Below are positions 46,653 through 57,031 of a DNA stretch of 64,000 nt, piece by piece (position 1 is the stretch's first letter; each line of letters begins with the position of its first letter). Location of the stretch: positions 5,925,569 through 5,989,568 of the forward strand of contig SCHM01000002.1 of the NCBI GenBank assembly GCA_004123355.1, written 5' to 3'. This DNA comes from Amphirosellinia nigrospora. Taxonomy: Eukaryota > Ascomycota > Sordariomycetes > Xylariales > Xylariaceae. Position numbers and translations under genes: made by a program. The notes beneath the pieces were generated by a model. The model searched no databases and was not told where the DNA came from. It saw nothing but the letters and a program-made list of their open reading frames with translations.

Positions 46653-49134
46653 TCAGAATGGGCACTTACGTGATTCTCTCCAATTTCCTCTTTGTATGTC
46701 TTGTGGCGCATTGGGGGGCTCATCCTCCTCCTCAGTGACGGGTGTCTCGTCATCTTCCTCAATGGAGGGTGCCTCGTCATCTTCCTCAATGGAGGGTGTC
46801 TCGTCATCTTCCTCAATGGAGGGTAGCTCGTCATCTTCCTCAATGGAGGGGAGCTCGTCATCTTCCTCAGTGACGAGCGTAGTATTCTCTTCAAAACCCT
46901 CGCGAACTTGGCAAAATAGCGATTCCAAGTATTCAGGGTAGTCCATCTTCCGGGAAAAGGATATACCGACTGAAAATGGTACCCATATCTCTGCTGCTTC
47001 TCCTAAGTCCGCAGCATATTGACTTCTTAGAGTCCGCAAGGCTTTTTTGAGGGACGACTCAAAGCCTGCTGCAATACACATCTGCGTAACGTTCAGGTAG
47101 AAGTCTGAAGTACGCATTGATACTCGCTGCGGCTTCGCGTGCCCGAAGGTAATGTATACGAGGCCTTCTGATGGAGATTCCTTAAGTCGACCATTTGGAT
47201 CGTCATGAGCTCCTGGTGTAAATGCGCGTGACCGGGGCGCCCGAGTAAAATCGAAGCTTTGGGCATCCTGACTTCCCTCACTTTGGCTCTCTATCGAACT
47301 TCCAGCATTGTCGTCTATTGTACTGTGATACTCGCGTGAGTTGGAGTCGACGTGATTAGAATCCTCCGTTGCACCATTACTAGCCGGTTCAAACTGGTTG
47401 TCAGGTGACCTGGGCGCAGAAGGGTCCAAGATGATCGTACTCAAATCGCTAGCCTCATTGTCGTATCCACTAGGCTCAATCGCCTCGTTCTCGGTAGTGG
47501 CCAAATGGGGATTGCCCAGACGAAGCAAGATCTTGTTAACAACAGTCTCCACTAGCTCCACAACTGGGCCGCCACCATCCAAGTTGACGGGTAATGGTGC
47601 TGCCCTTATCACCTCTCTAATTAAGCGGGTTTGCTCCTGTGCCATATTTGTAGCCGGGGACCAACGGGGATGGGTTTTGTGGTGGATTCTCGGGGGTAGA
47701 AAGGAAAGGGTGCTGGAGGCATACTTTGGCGGAAGGTCGGGATTGCGGATTTTCTTTAAGCATGAGGTCTATAAATTCCCACTCAGGTGTTTCTGAGTCT
47801 TCAGAATCTAAATGTACGTCAAGAACCATATACCATTGAGCGTCTCCAGGTTCTGTATGCTCCGGCCAGTCTGGAAGTCCGTAGATGAGTTCCACTGTTA
47901 GTATACCCATAGACCATATATCCACTTTGTTAGTATACCCACGGCGACTGAGGTCGACCTCAGGTGCCAGATACTGATTCGTGCCAAGAAAACTCCTGGG
48001 GGTGCATCCTGTAGGTGATGCATGGCCGAAGTCGGTGATCTTCAAGAATATGCCGCTGGAGTCGCGTTCATGTACTATGATGTTACCAGGCTTGATGTCC
48101 CGATGGGTAATCCCTTTACCGTGGAAATAGACCATGGCATCAAACAACTGGCTTAAGCCCATCTTTATCTCCTTATGACTGAGAGGCCAAATCAGTTGTA
48201 CTTCGTGGAGATCCGGCCCCCCTAATTCCATTTGTATCATTTGCTCTCCGCTATAAACGGCTTGGAAAATGTACCTGATGATATGTTTCTATAGTTTGGT
48301 TAGTTCGGCCTCATAGTCATAGAGTGATATCAACGGAAATACTTGCATGAACAAGTTGGCCACTGACTAGCGCCTCCCGGAAGCTGCTAGTATCCATCTT
48401 GTTGAACCGTTTTATCGCGCACAGCTGGCCAGTGGCTTTTTCCGTTGCCTCAAACACTCGAGCTTGGGATCCATGACCAATTTGCTTCCCGATGACAAAA
48501 TCAGTCTCCAATGTTCGTCTCGCCGTCTTGTTACCTATAGCTAGTCCATGGATACTGGGGGGTTGCACTTCAACTCTGGCATAAATGCTGCCAAATTTTC
48601 GAGAAATGCGGCCCGATGGTTGTCGTGGTCAGGGACTCGAATTTGAATTTTGCAGAAGTCAAGGTCGACGTTTACGGATTGTTTCTCCTTCAGGAATATT
48701 TTTCCTTCTTTAGCGAGTATGCGACGACGTAACGATGTTGTTAGCTTGGTGCCCTTTGCACTCAGATTCATCAGAATCAATACTCCTGTCTTCCAGTTCG
48801 GCCAGATGCTGAACTGCTTTCTGCTGACCCGCCCGTCTGTATACGGACCAAGCAGGATATCGCAAATATTGGTCTCGCGGCCAAAAACGAAGCCACTCTC
48901 GGGGCTATTCGGCGTATGGATATCATCCATGGTGATCCGCAGGAATCTCTGTGTTCCAGATTGGGGGGCTTGGGTGGGACGAGATTGGTTCTTGAGGCAA
49001 CCATCGGTTGCGTTGTCTCGTTCCTCATGGCAGATGAATGCTTTGTTGAGATCGCCGCCAGTGATATTTTGGTTCTCTGAGTGGACCGTAAAGAGTGTCT
49101 TGGCTGAGATGGCATCGTCATCCATGGTTGGCAT
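46653..49134 (-). CDS. FHA-domain Ser/Thr kinase reading into a KilA-N/APSES-like domain and acidic repeat tail
   Basis: A phosphothreonine-reading kinase of Rad53/Chk2-like layout with an unusual extension. The FHA part shows FVFGRETNICDILLGPYTDG, VSRKQFSIWP (Gln where His is usual) and NLSAKGTKL. The kinase has a glycine loop IGHGSQARV, Lys in CAIKRF, HRDIKPGNIIV, DFGHAS and GTNQYLAPE, so the catalytic residues are present. The following frame (47645-46653) carries RTSDFYLNVTQMCIAAGF, then AEIWVPFSVGISFSRKM and YLESLF, which fits the KilA-N/APSES DNA-binding fold. It ends in tandem SIEEDDE(L/T/A)P units. Frame breaks occur at the six-G run 48557-48562 (one more G joins FHA to kinase) and near 47640 (kinase to KilA-N). 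The kinase exon junction near 48300 is not resolved. The start at 49134 is favoured, but 49125 or 49209 are possible. The kinase and KilA-N parts could instead be two adjacent genes. Confidence 0.75.
46723..46876 (-). repeat. coding minisatellite, 27-bp unit, five to six copies
   Basis: Near-identical 27-base units encode nine-residue blocks of the type SIEEDDELP, SIEEDDETP and SIEEDDEAP. The outer copies begin VTEEDDE. Differences between copies are few and mostly change one residue. The tract lies at the C-terminus of the KilA-N-bearing frame. Confidence 0.9.
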
Positions 49135-49409
49135 GATGGAACAAGGTTGGAGTCTTCTTTTCTTTCTCGTCTGATTAGACTTGTGATTTTTGAGAATGCA
49201 GAAACTCATTCGATCGAATTTGAGAATCTATTCATTAATATATACTTAGTCATTTTGACAACTATCCAAGGGGGACATGCAACAATGCCTATACGTTTTG
49301 AAACGCCTAACATACCTTGCGCGGGCCGACACAAGTATTAGTTGCACACAAATGCTGGCGGCTAGTTAACAGGGAAGGCATTGGACCAGCGGACTACTTC
49401 GTTGCGCAC

Positions 49410-49437
49410 AGTGAGGACAGGGAGGACAGTGAGGACC
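49410..49437. repeat. 9-bp tandem repeat (AGTGAGGAC type), three copies
   Basis: The units AGTGAGGAC, AGGGAGGAC and AGTGAGGAC follow each other in the divergent promoter. Confidence 0.7.
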
Positions 49438-49671
49438 CGACCTGGCCACCTGATAGGCGTGGTGCGTGTGTAACGCCCCTCATCCCTTTCTTCCACACCG
49501 ACAAGAATTCGAAGCCGGGCCAGGCAAACAAACAAACAACCTCCTCCCACGCGGATCTTGACATCACACAACGCATGACTTTGGCTTCTACTACCTTGTT
49601 TTGCCCATCGACAATCTCACGAGCGTTTTGGAGCTTTGAAACACCACTCGCTCCTTTTTCACCCGCTGGCT

Positions 49672-49702
49672 GCACCACACCACACCACACCACACCAGAA
49701 CA
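49672..49702. repeat. CACAC pentanucleotide microsatellite
   Basis: Five CACAC-type units lie about 75 bases upstream of the ATG at 49777, probably in the leader of the four-repeat gene. Confidence 0.8.
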
Positions 49703-49776
49703 CGCGAAACCGTCAGCCGCCTGCGAGCCCCCCAAATTCCTCTCTGAACCCGCGGGCCATCGCTTCACCAGTCACC

Positions 49777-52154
49777 ATGGACGAGTCTAACTCCGTGCAG
49801 TCTGTTACGGAAGAGAACCTGGCCATGCTGCAGTTTATCCAGGCGCAAAAAACCCCCACAGCATCGTTAGCCACATCGGACGATTTACCTATTGATGCGC
49901 TGGACCGAGCAAAGGTTCTGATCTATCGATTCCTATGGAGACTCAGGACTTATGGAGCTGAAGGGGACCGGATTCGCGATGAAGTAGACGTTTACCTGGA
50001 TGAGAAACGAGTTGTCCACTATCGAGGAAATTCAGTCCCAGCACCTGACCTCGAAGATTCTAACTTTTGGGAAGCCAAAGTATTATATCTCGAGCAGAAA
50101 TATGGACGCCACCTCAAGCTCCGACAAGAGAGACGCCTTATCTATCACACAATGAAAAGACTTCGTGATCTTGGGACGGACGGCCAGAAGGTCCTCGATG
50201 AATGTGAACTCGACTTTGCTGGCACGGAAGACGTCCGGTATCGCGGCGGTGATCCCGAACCCGATCTCGAAGATCTCACTTACTGGAGGGCTCAATACAA
50301 ATTTCTATCCTCTAAATATGACGTGTTATACGAGACGCCTTACCCTCCGACCGAGATGTCGGCCGAATACTTTGTTGACCTTGCGTCGCTGCCGCCGTCG
50401 CCGCGGAGAGTCCTTCGAGAAGACAATCCCGAAGACTTGAAGTGGATCTGGGCCAAAATGAAGAGAGATATTCGGGCGTGGGTCGACGGACTACATGGAG
50501 GTAAAGAATCCGCATGGAATAGAATCGCAGTGGGTGCTAACATGGAATAGAGGTCAGCTCATCAGGACCACGAGGCCCGATACTGCATTACCCGTCCGAA
50601 AATACTGCCGCGAATATTTCCGAAGACACAAATAGTTACCAATTTGAAGAGTACTTTAGATGGCATGAGGCGTACAGGGGTGTCTACGAAAGGATGGCTG
50701 CGCTTTGGAAACTTGGAGGCGAAGCTCGCGAAACGGTCAAAAACGACGAACTTCGTATCATGGGCCGTCATGACGTGCGGTATAGGCGAAGTAGAGGTCC
50801 AAAGCCGGACCTGAAAAATCCAACTTACTGGGAGGCTAAATGGGAATACTTTACCGGGAAATATATCTCCTTCCTTCGAGATATGCGTATGGCCTAAGTC
50901 CTTTCTCTTTGTATTCGAAGCAACGAAAGACAGCTACTGATATATACCAGAAGACAGCTCTAAAGTACTTGAAGAATTAGCCCTATATCCGTATGAGATA
51001 CCCGTTCCTAGTGCGGCATCGTCCGTTCTCTCTCCCACATCGAGCTCGGTGTCAAGTCTTCAGCCAACTGCAGAGTCAATCCGGGTTCAGAAGGTGAAAG
51101 AAGCGAAAGAACATTTATATCTCCTCCTCACTACAGATTTCTTCCAAAACGAAGGTCGGAAAATCCTTGACGATGACGATGTGTATGTTTCAGGCCTAGG
51201 TGAGGTTCGTTATAGGCATACGGTTGGACCAGAGCCGAACCTCCGGGATCCCCAGTTTTGGCTGGAAAAGATTAATTATTTCCTTAGCAGCCACCATGCA
51301 TCTTTCCCAGATGGCGGTAAGTCCCTCGCATTCACGAGATTACGAACGGCCACTAACAAGGAATAGCACTAGTTAGCAGTGGCCCATATACTCGGCCACC
51401 AATCTCGCAGGGTTGGACCTCCCGGTACTTAGAGCGATCCTCCAATGAAAGTACAATTCGTACAATTCTCGGTCAACAACGAGACCCAACTGTGCCAGTG
51501 ACGGACCCTGCAGATAAAGAGAATTGTGCGCCTTGTTCGGGGTTAGCCACCACGCAACCCATGCAATTACCGAGTGCGCCCAAGAGAAAGAGGGCTGGTT
51601 TCTTGGATGATACAGACGAAGTCGAGGACCAGCTATCACGTCGTATAAAAAGGGGCAGGCTAGAAGCGGGACAAGCAAGCACGGCTGGTGCTACAGTTAT
51701 GGGCAGTTCGTCTGGAGCAGCGCCGTTACCGAAAACATCGACTGGAGACGCTATTGTGCGGCAACCACGTGCCTCGCGTCGAGCACTCAACCATGGGGTA
51801 GGTCAATCCTCAACAATGGCACCCATAGTGATCGAGGGGCCTGAGACCAGGGCCACGCAGACGCCGCCCCAACGCCGCAAGAGGCAACGCAAGACGTACG
51901 AGAAGGAGAGGACTAGTCGGAGACTCGCAGGACAGTCGCCCGAGTTCGGGTTGTTGCCAGAACGAGGCGAAGAACCCCAGCCCTATGAGTCGTTATCGCG
52001 GCGGGCCGCAAATACAGGCGAGACCAAGGGTCTAAAGACTCGCAGCGGTCGGATATCGAAGAAACCAGCAGCGGCCAAAAGCACGAGTTCTCGAGCGACT
52101 CCAAAGCCTGCTGAAGAAAGAGCGAGCTGCCAGAGGAGGACAAAACGTAATTGA
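49777..52154 (+). CDS. 737-residue protein with four copies of an unrecognised ~70-residue repeat and a basic tail
   Basis: Family not recognised. The exons 49777-50500, 50551-50886, 50951-51316 and 51367-52154 join in phase with no frame break, giving 737 residues. Introns are 50-64 bases with canonical ends, and the first has a GCTAAC branch. The ATG at 49777 has a strong context (GTCACCATGG). Four repeats lie at about residues 44-112, 119-184, 280-350 and 402-470. Each has a helical first part, then an (R/H)YR motif and a P-x-P-(D/N)-L block followed by aromatic-Trp: PAPDLEDSNFWEAK, PEPDLEDLTYWRAQ, PKPDLKNPTYWEAK and PEPNLRDPQFWLEK. Most copies end in (Y/F)L-x2-KY-like words. The region 476-737 is basic with likely nuclear signals (PKRKRAG, RRKRQRKTYEKER, SGRISKKPAAAK). 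It is probably nuclear. It is divergent from the FHA-kinase gene. There is no membrane segment or signal peptide. Confidence 0.85.
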
Positions 52155-52648
52155 GAACTGGAACATGTACATATAGGGATGTTGTCTTTAAAGGCCTTTT
52201 GAGGACCGCAATACAACTCCTATAATCGATCTGTATAAGAGGCATAGTAGCGGGGCTACTATATTGTATACGATATTAGAAGCGATGGTTATCTAATTGT
52301 TAATTGAGCAAATGTGTTTACATTGAACGAAGTTTACATACATATTGGTACATTGATCAGTTGCCTTCCCTCTACCAATGCTACTCATAACTGCAAGAAT
52401 CTCTCGTTATTGCGCCCTGTTTGATCATGATGAAGCGCTATGATATATACAACACGATGAGAGCGATAATAATGCTATACTGACAAATTTATGTGAGCAG
52501 GACTTCTCAGTTCCCTGTTGCTTATATGATAAACATAAGCGGTTGCTATGTCCAATTCTAGCCTTCAATTCCTTCGATATCATGGAATGTCCGAGAGAAA
52601 GGCGACAGACACTGCGCTTTCATCTACCCTGACGATGTGCGAGCCAAA

Positions 52649-54439
52649 TCAGCGAAGCACAAGTCTCTCTTCCCAGAATGTCTTGCAGTGGGCCATGAAT
52701 GCCTTTTCCGACCAAGTAAACTGTCTCAAGATGCCAAGCAACTCCGACCATGATTCACACAAGCCTCTGAATCTGGACGCGTTGTTCGAGCGCAGCAGTG
52801 CCATGTAGCCGGAACGCACGGCCCCTGCCGGGGCGAATGCGCCGCCTATGTATAGGAGCCAGAGTAGCAGATCCGGGTGGTCATCCCATACTCGGTCGTC
52901 GTTCGCCCGTTGTAACTCGCGGAGCAGTTGGGAGGAAACGTGGGGCTGTGAGAACCAGAATTAGCGCGGGAAGCGGAGGACTCGTGGTATATAGTAAAGC
53001 TCATCTCGGCTTGGAGGAACTAGCGAGAGATAATGGCACAATGTTGATGGTTCACCTACGGGAATTACTAAGGGGCACCAGACTTTGCAGCACAGCATAG
53101 CCGAGCATAGATATGCGGCAACTCGGCAGCATGACATGACAGGGGAGAGATCGCGTAGGCCCGCGAGCCTAGATTGGATGGATGCTGTGTGGTTGTTGAT
53201 GTGTGCCATTAGTGTGGCGCCGCATGTTTTGGGCGAGGGAACATTCCGGACGCATTGTAGTGCGTGCAGATCTTCGAGCAGTTCGATGAATTCGAAGGAA
53301 ATAAGTAGGACCGTACTTGGAACCCGGGCGAAAGCCGGAAAAAACTCGAGGATAGCGAATCTCTTGTCCAGTGAAGCTCGGGAAATGTCGTGTGATCAAC
53401 TATACGGCTAGAGCCCGTTAAGACCGATGAATTCAGGTCTTGCCTATTGACTATTAGTGTACGAAGACTACGCCACAAGAGCAAGGAGAGACGTATCTCT
53501 ACTTACCAAAATATGGCGCGTTTGATTCCTCCTGTCAGATAAATGCCCTTTGCTTGACATATCTGAAGGAGCAGACGCACTGCCCCATGTGAAGTTGGAC
53601 CTGAGATGTCATTCTAAGACAAGCCTAGGTCGTCAAGTATTAGCCGAACACAGCCCCTAATACCAGGAAAATAGCTAAAGAGCAAGGTTTGCGAACCTCC
53701 ACCCCGGCGAGTAGCAAGATAGCTCCAATGGTTGATTGCGAAGCAGCCTCCGCCGAGGAACTCATCCTCTCACGAACATAACCGATCGTCTGGCCCCTGT
53801 ATCCGAGGCACTCTGGGTTGATGCTACCCCCAGCGACAGCGAATGCTAACGAAAGCATAACGGCGCTTAGCAGAGCCGGGTCAACTAAACCGGTTCGGAA
53901 AACCGAGCTAAAGCTTTGGAACTCAAGCTCTTCCGTAACGCTGAAGACCGGCTCCGGGCCCTGCCGAGCTTTGTCTAACGCATTCTCTGTAAGTCAGTCC
54001 ACGACAGCTCTCAGTGGCTGGGGGGAGCTTACAGTCTCCAAGGAGTGTCTGTAGCCTTGACGGATTAACCGCGAGTGTCTGGAACGGGTCGAGTATACCC
54101 CAGACAGAGAAAAGAGCGGTATGATTTCAGTTCTGGCACCCTTTCTCCTCCGCCGAAACTTCTCTGGCTTATCCTCCGAGGTTAATACACGGAAATTGGT
54201 TCGCAATTCTTGCTGAGTCTTTCGTTTGTTTCTAAGTCCCTGCCTCACAGCATGCGACCGGGCCAGACGTCGCGTGGCCTGATCCTTGGCATCATCTGGG
54301 GCCTGGATCGATATGAACCGGAAACTTTCAGCTTGTAAGGGTTAGTAGCAAGACAAGACGCAATTGCTCCTCATCTACTTCACCTACCTGCCACAGTCTT
54401 GCTTTCGGCTTCTGTTGAAACATGACTTGTTGATAACAT
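52649..54439 (-). CDS. fungal-specific transcription-factor-like protein (PF11951 type)
   Basis: No single long frame exists, yet family motifs follow each other along the minus strand. Exon 1 (54439-54388) codes MLSTSHVSTEAESKTVA and splices to FRFISIQAPDDAKDQATRR and LARSHAVRQGL. Later segments are DPFQTLAVNPSRLQTLLGD, KARQGPEPVFSV, GLVDPALLSAVMLSLAFAVA, ASQSTIGAILLLAGVE, IYLTGGIKRAIFWQDLNSSV, SPGFQVRSYL, CCRVAAYLCSAMLCCKVW, DDHPDLLLWLLYIGGAFAP and SEKAFMAHCKTFWEE, with a TGA at 52649-52651. I know this series from proteins often annotated as fungal-specific transcription factor or 'tachykinin family', without a Zn2Cys6 domain. Frame breaks include the C4 runs at 54098-54101 and 53583-53586 (one more base restores each) and one near 53300. 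The junctions near 54000 and 53680 are not cleanly resolved, so a recent pseudogene is possible. Confidence 0.65.
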
Positions 54440-55057
54440 TGTGCATGACTATTGGCAGACGGATCGGCCTTCGGACTGCGTCTCTTGAGTACCTAGGTAT
54501 GCCAGGCCGGTAATTATCAATGAAGTAGATTAAGAGGATGATCTATCGCTTGCATGCACGTCAAACAGGGGTCTAGGTGCATTTGCAGAGGCGATAACGT
54601 GACTTTCTGGACGTCGTTTCGACTCATGTCTGCTTACAAATCAGTATCAAGGGCCGACCACTTGTTCCATGTCTAGCGTGGACGGACTAGATAGTGAAGG
54701 CCCAAACCCTTTTTGGAAATATCTTGTTTCCTCAATTGGAAGTATCTTTTTTCCTGATTCGGAATTATCTATTTACTCTAAATGGACGTGTTTAGTGTAT
54801 GAGTAGAGATATTCTTCATCAACGCACATACCTAAGTAATGTTATAGCTGTTCTGATGTGTAAGCTCATCTAGCTAACTGGATCGTTTTGTCATCAGAAG
54901 AAGTCTTTAGAATGACGAGCTATAGGAATATAAACCCCTCGAGCTCCAGGACGTTGAGAATGTCGTCTCTCAGATATCCAAACTATTGGAAGACACCATT
55001 TCACCACCCACTCTTGAACGCTCAAAACCGTGTTATACTAAGTCCAAATCCTTCACT

Positions 55058-56427
55058 ATGGCCGAATCACGCCTTTTCAAGCCGTTGATCATAGGGAATG
55101 TTGAAGTGAAGCATCGGGTCGGAAGTAAGCAATTCTCGGGACCATTTTCGTCCTATCTTGGCAATTTTTAGAGCCCGGTATAGTTGGGGGAGAGGGTCGA
55201 GAAATTTCTAACACCCTTATAATCACACTCCATACAGCGATAGCTAACTCTGAGTGTTGCAGTGGCTCCGCTCACTCGCCGTCGGGCGACCGTAGATCGT
55301 GTGCCGACGCCTATGATGAGCGAATACTATGGCCAACGTGCCTCTGTGCCTGGTACTCTGATCATTACCGAAGGGACTCTGATCTCCCCGTCCGCTTGTG
55401 GAGGATACGAACAGGTACCTGGGATTTGGAATAAAGATCAGATTTCTGCCTGGAGAACCATCACCGACGAAGTCCACCGCAAAGGCTGCTTCATATTCTG
55501 TCAGCTATTTGCAATGGGTCGCACTGCAACTGTTGAAGTGGCCCAAAAGGAGGGAGTCAGCATCGTGGGGCCGAGTGCCATCCCAATCGAGGAGGGCGCT
55601 GCGATGCCACGTCCTATGACCATCGAAGAGATCCGGCAATCGGTTCAAGACTTCGTGACTGCCTCGGAGAATGCCATCAGTGCAGGATTCGACGGCGTCG
55701 AACTACACGGAGCTAACGGCTACCTCGCTGATCAGTTCATCCAAGACACTAGTAATCAGCGTGACGATGACTACGGCGGGAGCGTAGAGAATAGGTCTCG
55801 CTTTATCGACGATATGATGAAGGCTGTCGTCAAAGCTATCGGCCCCGAACGTGTCGGGCTTCGTCTTAGTCCTTGGAGCCCCTATCAGGGCATGAGGATG
55901 GAGAATCCAATTCCACAATTTGCGGATGTTATCAACAAAGCCGGCCGGTTAAACCTAGCATACCTTCATTTGATCGAGTCAAGGGTGTCTGGCGCCGCCG
56001 ACCATGATGCCCATGACCGGCTAGACTTTGCTTACAAGCTCTGGGATGGACCTCTGCTTGTTGCTGGGGTTATAAGCCGGAAAATGCGCGAAGGCTTGTT
56101 GATGAAGAATATCCCGACAAGGACATTGTCGTTGTGTTCGGGAGAGACTTTATCTCAAACCCGGTGAGTCATTCTCGGCATCATTTTCTTCTTATCTTGG
56201 TGACTTTTAGAACTCGAGATTTCCCGTTTTGGGATAAGAGAGTGTCTAGAAATTAAACCAGCTCCATCTGGCGGAAACTAACTTCTGTATTGCAGGATCT
56301 GGTATTCCGGGTTCGTGAGGGCCTCGTGTTTAGTGCGTATAATCGCGACACTTTCTATACAATCGACTCGGTTGGTTACGTGGACTACCCGTTTAGCGTG
56401 GAATATTTGGTGAGTGAGAAAGCCTAG
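55058..56427 (+). CDS. Old Yellow Enzyme-type NADH:flavin oxidoreductase
   Basis: An FMN-dependent ene-reductase of the OYE family, likely cytosolic, about 366 residues. Exon 1 (55058-55124) codes MAESRLFKPLIIGNVEVKHR. The intron 55125-55262 splits the Met codon of GMAPLTRRRA. Active-site words are present: APLTR, ELHGANGYLADQFIQD (His, Asn and Tyr of the substrate and catalytic site) and DDDYGGSVENRSRF. After the GGGG run at 56066-56069 one base is missing. With it the frame continues AGGYKPENARRLVDEEYPDK and IVVVFGRDFISNP, the usual phosphate-binding end. Exon 3 (56296-56427) codes DLVFRVREGL and VGYVDYPFSVEYL. Members reduce activated C=C bonds, and some act in secondary metabolism, but no cluster backbone gene lies nearby. 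Confidence 0.9.
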
Positions 56428-56789
56428 GTCAACTCGCTTGAACTCGGGATACACATTATACAGTCATAGATTATCATTCAATCACTTGTAGTGCAGAGAT
56501 AATTTAATGAATGAGATATAATGTCGCCGCTCATTCTGCAGTTGAGGCTTTGAGAGGGGACGCAGCGCTGCACGGACCACCGAACGATCCATTACGTGAA
56601 CAAGCTAGTCTATACCAGGTTAGCGGGGTGCGGGTAGTCTAGTTTAATCTGGGCTAGTCTCTAATTAAAATCGCAGTCCAATTCCAAATGCGAATGTGCA
56701 AGCCCAGGATGCTGACACCTGGGGCCGTTTGATTGCATCAGTGACGGCATGAGATCTCCGAGCGCTAGTTTGCCTCGCTGAGTTGTCAG

Positions 56790-56835
56790 TGCTGTCACTG
56801 TCACTGTCACCGTCGCTGTCGCTGTCGCTGTCGTC
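56790..56835. repeat. TGTCAC/TGTCGC hexanucleotide microsatellite
   Basis: About seven hexamers lie upstream of the palmitoyltransferase gene. On the minus strand they would read Asp-Ser repeats inside a 107-codon frame (56665-56985) with no other support as a gene. Confidence 0.75.
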
Positions 56836-57031
56836 CATTGCAGCCCAATCCTCAGTGGATTCGCACTCGTCGGTTTTCAGCATCAGCTCACCGACCTCAC
56901 CACCCGGCGTCTTCGCGGCACATGCGGAGTTCTCGGTTCTTGCGCCGCTGCTTATGATAAGACCCAACCCAGACCCGGCTTCCACGCACAGTAATATGCC
57001 TCTTTAGCCTCGCTCCCAGGATGCGTTTGGA

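Larger units (their letters stand above)
49135..49776. promoter_or_regulatory. shared divergent promoter between the FHA-kinase gene and the four-repeat gene
   Basis: About 640 bases separate the two divergent start codons. The interval holds a 9-base tandem repeat (AGTGAGGAC-like, 49410-49437) and a CACAC pentamer run (49675-49702) just before the plus-strand ATG. The arrangement suggests possible co-regulation, but no specific operator was identified. Confidence 0.4.

Noticed and set aside
56665-56985. Asp-Ser repeat protein on the minus strand
   Set aside because: The open frame exists mainly because of the hexanucleotide microsatellite. No conserved flanks or splice sites.
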